A DNA stretch of 25,218 bases from a virus: positions 1 to 25,218 of IMG/VR virus record IMGVR_UViG_3300017752_000145; one strand, written 5' to 3'. The notes under the pieces were generated by a model. The model was not told the DNA's origin, did no database searches, and saw only the letters and a program-made list of their open reading frames with translations. The translations under genes were made by a program, and so were the position numbers. Below are positions 15,406-22,871 of the stretch, in pieces; the stretch's first letter is position 1, and every line of letters begins with the position of its first letter.

Positions 15406-16092
15406 ATGGGTATGAAGCCAGTAAATTTCGCCAAGGTCATTGCGTCATCAGGTATGTCTAAAAAGCAGATTGCTGACATGAAAGGCGTAAAGCCTGAGAC
15501 CTTGTCTCGTCACATCTCGGGTGCAATACGCATGACGTTTGATGATGCATTTGAATATGCTGAGATACTCAAGTGTCCTCCTCAAGACATATTCTTCCCG
15601 GCGCAACCTATGCCTATCATCGGTACTGTTAAGATGGTTGACGAACCAAAAGAGGAAGCCTTCAGAACATCTTTTTATCGTGAATTATGGACAGGCAAGC
15701 CAAGGTTTGCCTACACGGCAAGATACGAGAAGGCTAAAGATTATGGTGTTTTCATTCATGAGGGCAATGAGAAGTACACAGGGATGTTAAGCTACATGAC
15801 TAATAGTGTTGACGTGGTTGACCTGAGACCAATCACTCAAGGATATATCCACGACGAATCCCACCAAGCTTTTAGTTACTGTAAGGTGTCGGATGACTAC
15901 AAAAAAGAAGCCTGTAATCGAGAGAAAGCCGACATCGTCTTGACGTTACCCTTTAAACAGCCGAATGGACTATTCACTCTTTTTAATCCGGGAATGAACT
16001 TTGAGGTTCGTGATGTTCCGTTAGATTGGGCTACACCTATTCTCGCTACGGCGATGAAGCCTACGTCAATATTCGAGAGTGTTGACATATAA
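15406..16092 (+). CDS. XRE-family repressor-like regulator
   Basis: The 228-aa protein has a helix-turn-helix domain in its first 65 residues. MSKKQIADMKGVKPETLSRH (about 17-36) fits the two recognition helices of the XRE/Cro fold, and AFEYAEILKCPPQDIFF completes it. The linker then reads PMPIIGTVKMVDEP, reminiscent of the start of the C-terminal domain in CI/LexA-like repressors. I do not see a confident Ser/Lys self-cleavage pair, so the C-terminal domain may only dimerise or bind a partner. It is the last gene of the plus-strand operon. It probably controls phage transcription by binding dyads in the 14012-14549 region. It could serve lysogeny, superinfection immunity or early-to-late switching; no integrase lies in the window. 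Confidence 0.8.
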   Translation: MGMKPVNFAKVIASSGMSKKQIADMKGVKPETLSRHISGAIRMTFDDAFEYAEILKCPPQDIFFPAQPMPIIGTVKMVDEPKEEAFRTSFYRELWTGKPRFAYTARYEKAKDYGVFIHEGNEKYTGMLSYMTNSVDVVDLRPITQGYIHDESHQAFSYCKVSDDYKKEACNREKADIVLTLPFKQPNGLFTLFNPGMNFEVRDVPLDWATPILATAMKPTSIFESVDI

Positions 16093-16131
16093 CGTCAATT
16101 TTTGTTGACGCATAAACTGTGAATACTTGAC
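16082..16131. repeat. Cluster of four TTGAC half-sites
   Basis: TTGAC occurs at 16082-16086, 16105-16109 and 16127-16131 on the plus strand, and as GTCAA at 16094-16098. This gives one inverted pair with 7-bp spacing and another, CGTCAA/TTGACG, with a 6-bp loop. The cluster starts in the last codons of the repressor gene and runs into the intergenic gap. It may be a protein-binding array or a set of -35 elements. Confidence 0.45.
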
Positions 16132-16260
16132 ATGGTTCTTGATTTGTTCACTTTTAAAATGTGTCACATTTATATATATTAAGTAAGTGAGGGCGTGACC
16201 TGCGATAGTCCTAGTACTCTACTTCAGTGGAGACTGGATGGGACACACCCTCACTTTCAT
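16093..16260. other. Convergent intergenic gap with structured RNA element
   Basis: This 168-base gap separates the ends of the repressor (plus) and the ribonucleotide reductase (minus). Its left half is AT-rich with TTGAC sites and a TTATATATAT run that could act as a -10 for plus-strand transcription. Its right half is the large inverted repeat described separately. No ORF is present. Confidence 0.6.
16186..16255. terminator. Nested inverted repeat between convergent genes (bidirectional terminator or small RNA)
   Basis: The outer arms 16186-16197 and 16244-16255 pair over 12 positions with one C/A mismatch (AGTGAGGG/CCCTCACT plus GTG/CAC). Inside lies a second hairpin: AGT, bulged A, CTCTAC, loop TTCA, GTGGAG, ACT (16213-16235, one G-T pair). 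GTCC (16208-16211) can also pair with GGAC (16241-16244). Neither flank has a strong T-run (TTTCATTT on plus, TTACTTAATATAT on minus), so a simple intrinsic terminator does not fully explain it. A discrete structured RNA is possible. Confidence 0.5.
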
Positions 16261-17913
16261 TTAAACGCCGCAAGAACCCCCTTTACCTGTCACATCACAA
16301 ATGTCATGTGCAGTCTCTAGAAACTCTTCTCCTTGACGATTATGCGCCGAGGTATAATCCACAGGAGTTAGTGGCTGACCTCCTCTGCTACCATCTGCAT
16401 AACAAGTGAAGCCCCTCAACCTATGTGCATATTTAACCAGAAGGTTAGCGAAGTCGTCAACCGTGTCAGGGTTATTAAGTTGTGAATTCCACTCAGGTAA
16501 ATTGATTGTCGAACTAATCGACTGGTCAACATAATCCTGCACATCAGCCTGAAATTTAATCCGACGCTCGGGGTCGCTGGCTAAATCAAGTGCGCTTTCA
16601 ATCTTGTCCGGCGACGTACCATACAAATCAATAAGCTCCTGAGCCGCCGAGTCGACGACATATTGGTAGTGCCACTCCGTTCCATTCTTCAGGTATCGTC
16701 TTTTGTAGGCGACTGCGAAGATTGGCTCGACACCTGTGGACGTTCCAGCCAAGATACCAATACTCCCAGTTGGAGCAATAGCCCGAACAGCCACAGGAAT
16801 AGAAACACCAAGAGCATTAGCATAACGGACGGAAGTATAATCACTGCAAGACTTATAGACCTGAAGCCATCTATGAAGTTCCGGTGTAACTTCGTAACGC
16901 TCACCTCTTTTGATAAGCCACTCGTGAATGCCCATAAGACCGAGACCAAGTCGTCTATTCTTTTCTCGAACGTCATAGACCTTTTGATAAGGAAGCTTTG
17001 CACTGAGTGTGCCGCATATAAGAAATTTAGTTGCCAATTCCGTAACATCTTTAAACTCCTCAAGTGTTTCAATGCGACCCATGTTTAGACTACCGAGGTT
17101 ACAGACATCACTGTCATCCTCAGATGTAACTTCAGTACATGCGTTGCGAAGTGTTTCGTTTTCTTTGTCGAAGAAGTTAAAGCTAAATCCCGGCTCGGAT
17201 GTTCTCAGAGCTTGCTCGACGTTACGACGGAATACGTCTCCATAGTCTCCAGTCTTCCAGTAATTCAATAGCCACTCAGTATCGTAGTTTACAGATATGT
17301 TTGTCATGTCGAGGGGCGCAGGAAAGTTAAAGTCATCCTGCTTGATGTCCCACAAGCTTTGACCTGTGTTACCGACTGGCATGTTCTGCCAATCCTTAGC
17401 GGTCAGGAAGTCGTCAATGTCTCCATGCTTCCAGTTAAGTGATGCATAGATTGCACTCCGGCGACTACCACCCTGCATAACCCGACGACCAATCTCATTG
17501 ATCATATTCATCTTGGTCACAGACCCTGAAGCCTGACCACCCGTCCGGCTGATTGTTGTGCCAGCTGGTCTGTAAACAGAATAGTCTGCGCCGATACCAC
17601 CGCCAGTCATCAGACAATTCTCAGCCTTCCAGCTGAGGTTAGCCCAATCCTCACGAGTGTCCTCTTCAGCCTTTAGAAGATAACAGTTGTTATAATATTT
17701 ATTGGGACGACCTGCATAGTACAGGTAACGACCACCCGGAATAAACTTCATGTCGCTGATGTATTTTGTCAGCTGGTCGATTTCATCCTTGGGTAAATAT
17801 TTGTTACAGACATCGAGAACAAGTGTCTCAGCTAAGTCTGCCCAAGTCTCACATCCGTCGTGTCTGTATTTGTAATTGAATATGTCTTCAGAGAATTGAT
17901 TGCGAAATGTCAT
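16261..17913 (-). CDS. nrdJ: Ribonucleotide reductase, adenosylcobalamin-dependent (class II)
   Basis: The 550-aa enzyme reduces ribonucleotides to deoxyribonucleotides for phage DNA synthesis using coenzyme B12. Signature residues are visible. Cys77 (NNCYLL) and Cys271 (SDVCNLGSLN) form the redox pair. NACTEV at 257-262 gives Asn257, the thiyl-radical Cys259 and Glu261. A phosphate-binding loop, PTGSIGILAGTSTG, lies at about 381-394. C-terminal Cys539 and Cys548 can act as the swinging re-reducing pair. No N-terminal ATP cone is evident, and it is shorter than the roughly 740-aa Lactobacillus enzyme, as expected for phage forms. Like many class II enzymes it needs no separate small subunit. 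It overlaps the end of the DUF3310 gene by 26 bases. Confidence 0.93.
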   Translation of the reverse strand: MTFRNQFSEDIFNYKYRHDGCETWADLAETLVLDVCNKYLPKDEIDQLTKYISDMKFIPGGRYLYYAGRPNKYYNNCYLLKAEEDTREDWANLSWKAENCLMTGGGIGADYSVYRPAGTTISRTGGQASGSVTKMNMINEIGRRVMQGGSRRSAIYASLNWKHGDIDDFLTAKDWQNMPVGNTGQSLWDIKQDDFNFPAPLDMTNISVNYDTEWLLNYWKTGDYGDVFRRNVEQALRTSEPGFSFNFFDKENETLRNACTEVTSEDDSDVCNLGSLNMGRIETLEEFKDVTELATKFLICGTLSAKLPYQKVYDVREKNRRLGLGLMGIHEWLIKRGERYEVTPELHRWLQVYKSCSDYTSVRYANALGVSIPVAVRAIAPTGSIGILAGTSTGVEPIFAVAYKRRYLKNGTEWHYQYVVDSAAQELIDLYGTSPDKIESALDLASDPERRIKFQADVQDYVDQSISSTINLPEWNSQLNNPDTVDDFANLLVKYAHRLRGFTCYADGSRGGQPLTPVDYTSAHNRQGEEFLETAHDICDVTGKGGSCGV

Positions 17914-18238
17914 TTGGTAGTTTGCCTTTTAAATGATTAATACGCATCTCGGCGTATCGGATTACTTTTCTCAAATCCTCAATCTCGGCATCAACAATTT
18001 GTTCGGGCGTGGCATCCTCTGGATGTTTGTAGCCAGCCCTCATGACATACTTAACAATGTTGCCTCTCCAAAACTCGATATCATTCTGCATGATAAAGTT
18101 GACTGGCTCACGAACCCAACGCTCGTAATGGCTTGGTTTAATTACATTAGAATTGGTTTTAGCTTCTTCTTTTGCTTTCATCATTGTTGACCTGTCTCGT
18201 TTAAGAAACTCAAGTATTTCTTTGTCACGTCTACCCAT
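17888..18238 (-). CDS. DUF3310-type protein (T7 gp1.7-like, putative nucleotide kinase)
   Basis: I place the start at ATG 18238, overlapping the exonuclease stop by 8 bases, giving 116 aa. A further in-frame ATG lies at 18277 but has no ribosome site. After a basic N-terminal helix (MGRRDKEILEFLKRDRSTMM) comes the characteristic core: IKPSHYERW, then DIEFWRGNIVKYVMRAGYK and EIEDLRKVIRYAEMRI. This 'HY...GN-VKYV-R...EDL-KA--Y' pattern defines the DUF3310 family, which to my knowledge includes T7 gp1.7, reported to act on nucleotides. Its place between exonuclease and ribonucleotide reductase supports a role in nucleotide metabolism. Confidence 0.75.
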   Translation of the reverse strand: MGRRDKEILEFLKRDRSTMMKAKEEAKTNSNVIKPSHYERWVREPVNFIMQNDIEFWRGNIVKYVMRAGYKHPEDATPEQIVDAEIEDLRKVIRYAEMRINHLKGKLPNDISQSIL

Positions 18239-18992
18239 TGTCCGGTGTCCATAGCTTGACGGATTTGTTTTGTGCATCCCAATCAGACCAGCGGAGTATT
18301 CGAGCCAGTCTTGCGTTCAGGAGTGCATCTTCTTTTGACAAGCCATGTTTCAGGTAAGCCTGTTCGACGAGCGACCAATCAGGCCGCGAACCGAGTATTG
18401 CCTCGGCTTTCTTTGCGCCTACTCCCGGTATTCCAGAGTAGCCGTCTACCGCATCCCCGGAGAGGGTTTGCAGGTAAAAGTTTTTGTCTGCTTGCTCGAC
18501 AGTTACATCAGTAAGCAGGTCTTGTGATGGACGATAGACTTTCGCTGGTATAGTCAACATGTCTTTGTCGTCACTTATAATAATTGTGTTTTCGTTACCG
18601 GGCATGGTCGCGATAATCCCAAGACCATCGTCTGCCTCAAGCACTGGATGCTTGTAGTAACTAAAGGTATTCATAATCCAACCCGTAAACGACATAAAGC
18701 CCTCAGGCTTACGTTTTGATTTACGATTGGACTTGTAGGTATCACTGATTTGTTTTCTGAAGTTATGGCTTCCGGTCAGACAGACGATAATCTTCTTAGC
18801 TTCAAACTTCTCAGCCCACTTTATAAAGTTTTTAGAGACTATATCTTTTGCCGCGACAAGGTTAGTCGTTGTAGTCCACTGATCTTCAGCCCACTCGGTT
18901 TCATCTAAGCAAGCGGCGGCGGCTTTATATAAATATAAATCTCCGTCAATCAACAGGGTTGGTTCTGTCAAGCTCTGCATTGAGTATTCCAT
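18231..18992 (-). CDS. 5'-3' exonuclease (T7 gp6 / FEN-like)
   Basis: The 253-aa protein has the metal-binding pattern of the flap-endonuclease/T7 gp6 superfamily: LLIDGDLYLY at about 13-22, a basic arch (SNRKSKRKPEGF, about 88-99), HPVLEADDGLGIIAT at about 114-128, IIISDDKDM at about 137-145, then the helix-3-turn-helix block GDAVDGYSGIPGVGAKKAEA at about 179-198. Such enzymes remove RNA primers and degrade host DNA. The start has AAGGAG with 8-9 bases spacing, and the gene overlaps the previous one by 47 bases. It lies after the DNA polymerase, as in T7. Confidence 0.92.
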   Translation of the reverse strand: MEYSMQSLTEPTLLIDGDLYLYKAAAACLDETEWAEDQWTTTTNLVAAKDIVSKNFIKWAEKFEAKKIIVCLTGSHNFRKQISDTYKSNRKSKRKPEGFMSFTGWIMNTFSYYKHPVLEADDGLGIIATMPGNENTIIISDDKDMLTIPAKVYRPSQDLLTDVTVEQADKNFYLQTLSGDAVDGYSGIPGVGAKKAEAILGSRPDWSLVEQAYLKHGLSKEDALLNARLARILRWSDWDAQNKSVKLWTPDNG

Positions 18993-19266
18993 GTAAGTTC
19001 TCCTTCAACTCGACACCTTCTTCGGTGATCTGCCAGCTGGTTGAATAGTTTGTGCTGAAGCCGTTTTCATCAAGCTGGGTGGTAAGAAATCCTTCACTTG
19101 CACATAGTGCAACTGTGAAAGCATTCTCTCGACTGATGCGCCCGGTAACAGTAAATGGTTTTTTGTGTGCGCTAGACAGTACATCTAGCAGAGCGAACAG
19201 ATGCTCCATCTGAATGGCGTAAGCTTCTGGGTAATCAGTGCGTAGTTGCCCAAGTATCTCCAACAT
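18946..19266 (-). CDS. Unknown 106-aa protein, winged-helix-like C-terminus
   Basis: I chose ATG 19266 (MLEILGQLRTDYPEAYAIQM), which limits the overlap with the DNA polymerase to 32 bases. A longer frame to 19356 would share 122 bases with the conserved polymerase C-terminus. The ribosome site is weak. The N-terminal part is helical (EHLFALLDVLSSA). The C-terminal part (ENAFTVALCASEGFLTTQLD, then SWQITEEGVELKENL) has the helix plus 'W-ITEEG--L' ending typical of winged-helix DNA-binding domains. A regulatory or DNA-binding role is possible. T7 has several small genes in the same place between polymerase and exonuclease. Confidence 0.6.
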   Translation of the reverse strand: MLEILGQLRTDYPEAYAIQMEHLFALLDVLSSAHKKPFTVTGRISRENAFTVALCASEGFLTTQLDENGFSTNYSTSWQITEEGVELKENLHGILNAELDRTNPVD

Positions 19267-20983
19267 GGTACTCAGCCTCGATTGGGAGATTAAACTTGTA
19301 GAATTGCCCTGCTTCCTTCGCCATTCTTCCAGTGATATTACCGACATAATCTTCAAACCCCTTCTTGGTTGCTATCTGCAATTCGTCGTGTATCCAGCCG
19401 CAGATATAGGCTTGGTCAGCGTCCAGCTGACTATCAACCAGTTGCATCCATTTTTTACAGAGGATTGCTCCACACGATTGAAGTAATAAATTTAGTGATG
19501 AGTGAGGGCTTCTAACCCTAAGCTTTCTGCCGTCAAGACCTTGCAGGTGTCCGTGGCTTTCGCTAACGGCTATGGTTTTCTCACGAAGCTTTTTGTAAGC
19601 AGGTTGAGCGTTCTCAAAGTTGTCTCTTAGCCTTTTGCCTAATGCATAGTTGCCGCCGGAGACCTGCCCAAGTAATTCGTTACCAGCACCATAAAGTAGC
19701 GCATAAATAAACGTCTTAGCTTGATCACGAGTTTCTAGCCCGGCAGACTTTTGGTTGGCTGTGTGAACATCACCCTCAAGAATTTGACGACCATACTCAC
19801 CGCCATCCTCTAGGTAATGAGCCAAGCATCGAAGCTCCAGACCGCTTAGGTCAGCTCCGACTAAACTGTAGCCATCAGGAACTGTGAACAGCTCCCTGCA
19901 CTCTTGACCCCACGGCGCACGAGTAGCCGGGACTTGAGCTAAGTTTGGTCTTTGATGTGAGGCACGACCACTTAGCGTACCGTTGTGATTGAGGCGATGA
20001 CGCAGTCTACCATCTTTATCAACAAGACGCATCCAACCCTGCCGACCCTCATTGAGCTGACCTAGTCTTTTCTGTAACAAGAAGAACTTCGCAAGCTTTT
20101 TAGCTTCAGGATACTCGAGTGCGTTGAGCGTTTTCTCGTCAATCTTTGCACGACCACCTTCCGTAATCTGTGACGGCTTCCAATCGTACTTTCGCTTGAG
20201 ACAGTGTTCTATATGCTGTCGGCTATTTGGGTTGAAGTGTACAACTTCAATTTTCGTGAACAACTCACCCTTCACATAACCTTTGGTCTTGTTATCACGT
20301 TTTGGCACGAAGGGTGTTTCAACTTGCCAAGGCTCAAACAACTTTGAGAATTCAACCTCAAGTTTATCTCGCTCATCAACAAGCTTAGAGTAAAGCTTTA
20401 CAGCCTTTTCACTATCAAACACCCAGCCAGTGTTACCAACACGCTCACAAATTAGAGCCGCATCATGTTCAAGGTCTATGGCATCTTTACTAAAGTTTTC
20501 AGGATCGAGGTGTTTGTATAAGTCATAACTGACCTCAACATCCTGAACACAATAGGTCTGCATCTCCGGTGACCACGTCTGCCAGTCACCACCATCGAAG
20601 TCGCCCTTGTCATTATCAAGACGAACACCCCAAGATTTTAGTGAGTGACTACCCACGAGCTTTGACGGAAACAATGCACGGTACTCGTAATCTTCTGCCC
20701 GTATATCCGAATGAATTAAACGAGACAAGACTAGTGTATCAGTCAGCTTAGGCTTCGACATGTCAACTTGGGGAAACACCTTATTGATTGCCGGAATATC
20801 AAAACAAAGAATGTTGTGACCTATCAGCTCATCAGCTTCGGATAGCATTCGGATGCCATGACCAACATCAATTGGCTCAAAGCTGTAAACCTTTTGAGTG
20901 TCAATATCCTTGACTGCAAGACAATGAATTTTAGTTAGGTTAGGAAGCAGACCATCAGTTTCTAAATCAAATACGAGACGCAT
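19235..20983 (-). CDS. DNA polymerase, family A (T7 gp5-like) with 3'-5' exonuclease
   Basis: The start at ATG 20983 (MRLVFDLETDGLLP) shares one base with the previous stop (TGATG); the frame extends further upstream but only into that gene. The 582-aa protein has an N-terminal proofreading exonuclease: Asp6/Glu8 in FDLETDG, IGHNILCFD at about 54-62, YCVQDVEV near 144-151. The polymerase domain has motif A GADLSGLELRCLAHYL at about 376-391, motif B RDQAKTFIYALLYGAG at 419-434 and motif C WIHDEL at about 530-535. Tyr427 occupies the position of E. coli Pol I Phe762. It is about 120 residues shorter than T7 gp5, and the thumb region that holds the thioredoxin-binding loop in T7 is reduced. Confidence 0.97.
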   Translation of the reverse strand: MRLVFDLETDGLLPNLTKIHCLAVKDIDTQKVYSFEPIDVGHGIRMLSEADELIGHNILCFDIPAINKVFPQVDMSKPKLTDTLVLSRLIHSDIRAEDYEYRALFPSKLVGSHSLKSWGVRLDNDKGDFDGGDWQTWSPEMQTYCVQDVEVSYDLYKHLDPENFSKDAIDLEHDAALICERVGNTGWVFDSEKAVKLYSKLVDERDKLEVEFSKLFEPWQVETPFVPKRDNKTKGYVKGELFTKIEVVHFNPNSRQHIEHCLKRKYDWKPSQITEGGRAKIDEKTLNALEYPEAKKLAKFFLLQKRLGQLNEGRQGWMRLVDKDGRLRHRLNHNGTLSGRASHQRPNLAQVPATRAPWGQECRELFTVPDGYSLVGADLSGLELRCLAHYLEDGGEYGRQILEGDVHTANQKSAGLETRDQAKTFIYALLYGAGNELLGQVSGGNYALGKRLRDNFENAQPAYKKLREKTIAVSESHGHLQGLDGRKLRVRSPHSSLNLLLQSCGAILCKKWMQLVDSQLDADQAYICGWIHDELQIATKKGFEDYVGNITGRMAKEAGQFYKFNLPIEAEYHVGDTWATTH

Positions 20984-21207
20984 CAGTCTGCATCCGTATA
21001 AGTGACCCCAAGCACGTTTGTGTGGGTGTCTTCTTGCCATGACCAGCCGACTTTATAGTCAGAAATGTAATTAACTAAATCACCTTCAGCCATGTCATTA
21101 TAATCGTGCATAGGTATTTTTAAGGTTACAACTTGTGGCTTGTCACAAACCATCATGTCTACGACTGCATACTTTCTGTCGTTGCGTTCATCGTTATATT
21201 CGCTCAT
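20983..21207 (-). CDS. Unknown 74-aa protein between helicase and DNA polymerase
   Basis: It starts at ATG 21207 behind a strong AAGGAG site (about 7 bases spacing), 12 bases after the helicase stop, and its TGA overlaps the polymerase ATG. The product begins MSEYNDERNDRKYAVVDMMV, then continues with strands (QVVTLKIPMHDYN) and a Trp/Tyr-containing acidic end (YKVGWSWQEDTHTNVLG). It is acidic and soluble with no recognisable motif. Tight coupling to the polymerase suggests it is needed in similar amounts, perhaps as a replication accessory factor. This is inference only. Confidence 0.7.
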   Translation of the reverse strand: MSEYNDERNDRKYAVVDMMVCDKPQVVTLKIPMHDYNDMAEGDLVNYISDYKVGWSWQEDTHTNVLGVTYTDAD

Positions 21208-21219
21208 GTTGATCTCCTT

Positions 21220-22803
21220 TTAAAAGTTACTAATTTCTTGAAGCCGCCCCTTGTCCCTGTCGTATTGCAGGGTGCAAGCAAGGCCGACCTCACCTGTAAA
21301 TCTGTTTTTGAGGACACGCAGTTGACGCATGTCTTCACCACTGTCTTTATTGATTTCGAGGGATAGGCAGATGTCGCTGAGTTGGGCTACTGAATGTGAG
21401 CCACGCAATTGGTTAAGCCTGACTTGCGCTCCGTCCTCATGCCCCCGGTCACCATCTGGGCGACGCAGGTGAGAGACGACAATCATTCCAATGTCTAATT
21501 CTTGAACGATTGTTCGCAGAGTTGTCATCGCCATATCAATGAGTTTTCGCTCATCATTAGTAGCCAAGCCGCTTACAAGAATTGATATGTGGTCTAAGAT
21601 AATCCACTCAACCTCGAGGGCTTGAACCATATAACGTATGCGGTTAGTAACAACTTCAACGTCAGTACTGCCGAAGTGATCGTACAGCTGAAGACTGTCA
21701 TCATCGAACATGTTTTTAAAAGCTGACGATATGTCAGCATCGTCAACCTCTGTCCGGTCAACTGTTATATTTTTGTTTAGCTGGATACCTATCAGCCCGA
21801 GCAGTGTTCTTTTAACACTCTCCTCAAGCATAATTAGACCGACACGTTTATTGTCAGAGAGTAGCTTGTGAGCAATCTCTCGAACGAGGGTAGTCTTACC
21901 CATACCTGACCCGGCGGTTACAGTTACCAGCTCAGAACGTCTAAGACCTTTTGTAATATCATTGAGTGATGGATACGGATATTTAGTGTCACTGACCTCA
22001 TTTTCTTTAAGGACGATGTCTAAACAATCTGATGCGCTCTTGATACCATCAGGTCTGTATGGCTTTGCTTGATAGATAGCCTCTATTAATTCTTTGGTTC
22101 TACCAGCCAGAAGCATATCGTTTGCATCCTTGAGGGGAAGATGTGCAATACGACACTTGCCAGCTGGTAGAACCTCTGCACAATCCTCAGCCGCCTTGCG
22201 CCCGGGTTCGTCTTGGTCAAACATCAAGACAACATCATCGAACTTGTCGATGTATTCCCAGTGGGTTTGGAGAGCCTTACGAGCTGAAGATGCACCATTC
22301 GGTAAACTGACGACAGGCCACTTATTGTCCTGCACTTGCGAGACTGACATAGCGTCAATCTCACCTTCAGTAATTATAAGACGACGACCACTCGACCAGT
22401 TATGTGACCCGAATAATTCTGCTGACTTACTTTCGCCCTTAATGGTGAAGTCTTTCTCCGGCGACCTAATCTTCTGAGCAACGATTGCGCCCGAACTGTT
22501 ACGAAGATTGGCAACCTCATTAAGCTTATTGTTTATAGACGTTACTCCGTAACCAAACTTACGACAGGTAGCCTCTGTTATTCTTCGGTGGGGGAGTGCT
22601 TGAGCTTCGCTTGGTAATAGTGCTTGTCTAAACTCTTTCTTCTTTGTCTGAATCGGTAACTGGACAGCTGTTGGGCTATTTTGTTGCGTTGTTTGGCAGA
22701 CATAACAGTGGGTGTGTCCGTCATCGTAAACTCCTAATCCGTCTGAGCTTCCGCAGTTTTCACAGGAAGCTTTATATAATTCTGATGATGAATGGTCTGA
22801 CAT
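21220..22803 (-). CDS. Primase-helicase (T7 gp4-like)
   Basis: I start at ATG 22803 (MSDHSSSELYKASCENCGSS), with GGAGAG five bases upstream, rather than at an upstream in-frame codon without support. The 527-aa protein has an N-terminal zinc ribbon (Cys14, Cys17, Cys33, Cys36). The TOPRIM primase core follows: LIITEGEIDAMSV and VVLMFDQDEPGRKA. The C-terminal RecA-like ring helicase has Walker A GSGMGKTT with Lys303, Walker B WIILDHISILVSG, and the DNA-binding and finger segments LRRPDGDRGHEDGAQV and LRGSHSVAQLSD, ending VLKNRFTGEVG. These match T7 gp4 domain by domain. It makes primers and unwinds DNA at the fork with the downstream polymerase. Confidence 0.96.
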   Translation of the reverse strand: MSDHSSSELYKASCENCGSSDGLGVYDDGHTHCYVCQTTQQNSPTAVQLPIQTKKKEFRQALLPSEAQALPHRRITEATCRKFGYGVTSINNKLNEVANLRNSSGAIVAQKIRSPEKDFTIKGESKSAELFGSHNWSSGRRLIITEGEIDAMSVSQVQDNKWPVVSLPNGASSARKALQTHWEYIDKFDDVVLMFDQDEPGRKAAEDCAEVLPAGKCRIAHLPLKDANDMLLAGRTKELIEAIYQAKPYRPDGIKSASDCLDIVLKENEVSDTKYPYPSLNDITKGLRRSELVTVTAGSGMGKTTLVREIAHKLLSDNKRVGLIMLEESVKRTLLGLIGIQLNKNITVDRTEVDDADISSAFKNMFDDDSLQLYDHFGSTDVEVVTNRIRYMVQALEVEWIILDHISILVSGLATNDERKLIDMAMTTLRTIVQELDIGMIVVSHLRRPDGDRGHEDGAQVRLNQLRGSHSVAQLSDICLSLEINKDSGEDMRQLRVLKNRFTGEVGLACTLQYDRDKGRLQEISNF

Positions 22804-22831
22804 ATTGCTCTCCAAAAATGAGTTACCCCCA

Positions 22832-22860
22832 CCAGCCGAGAGAGGGAGGGAGAAGGCTGG
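22832..22860 (-). other. Hairpin with all-pyrimidine loop in the helicase leader
   Basis: On the minus-strand transcript, CCAGCC (22860-22855) and GGCTGG (22837-22832) form a six-pair stem closed by a 17-base loop made only of C and T. It sits 29 bases before the helicase start codon. A T-run is not directly adjacent, so a processing site or translational element is more likely than a terminator. Confidence 0.4.
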
Positions 22861-22871
22861 CAGGGGTCTCT

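Noticed and set aside
16663-17088. A 141-codon plus-strand ORF
   Set aside because: It lies fully antisense to the catalytic region of the ribonucleotide reductase, whose motifs are intact, and it has no ribosome site or recognisable domain.
22094-22477. A 127-codon plus-strand ORF
   Set aside because: It is antisense to the TOPRIM region of the primase-helicase and is explained by codon composition of that gene.
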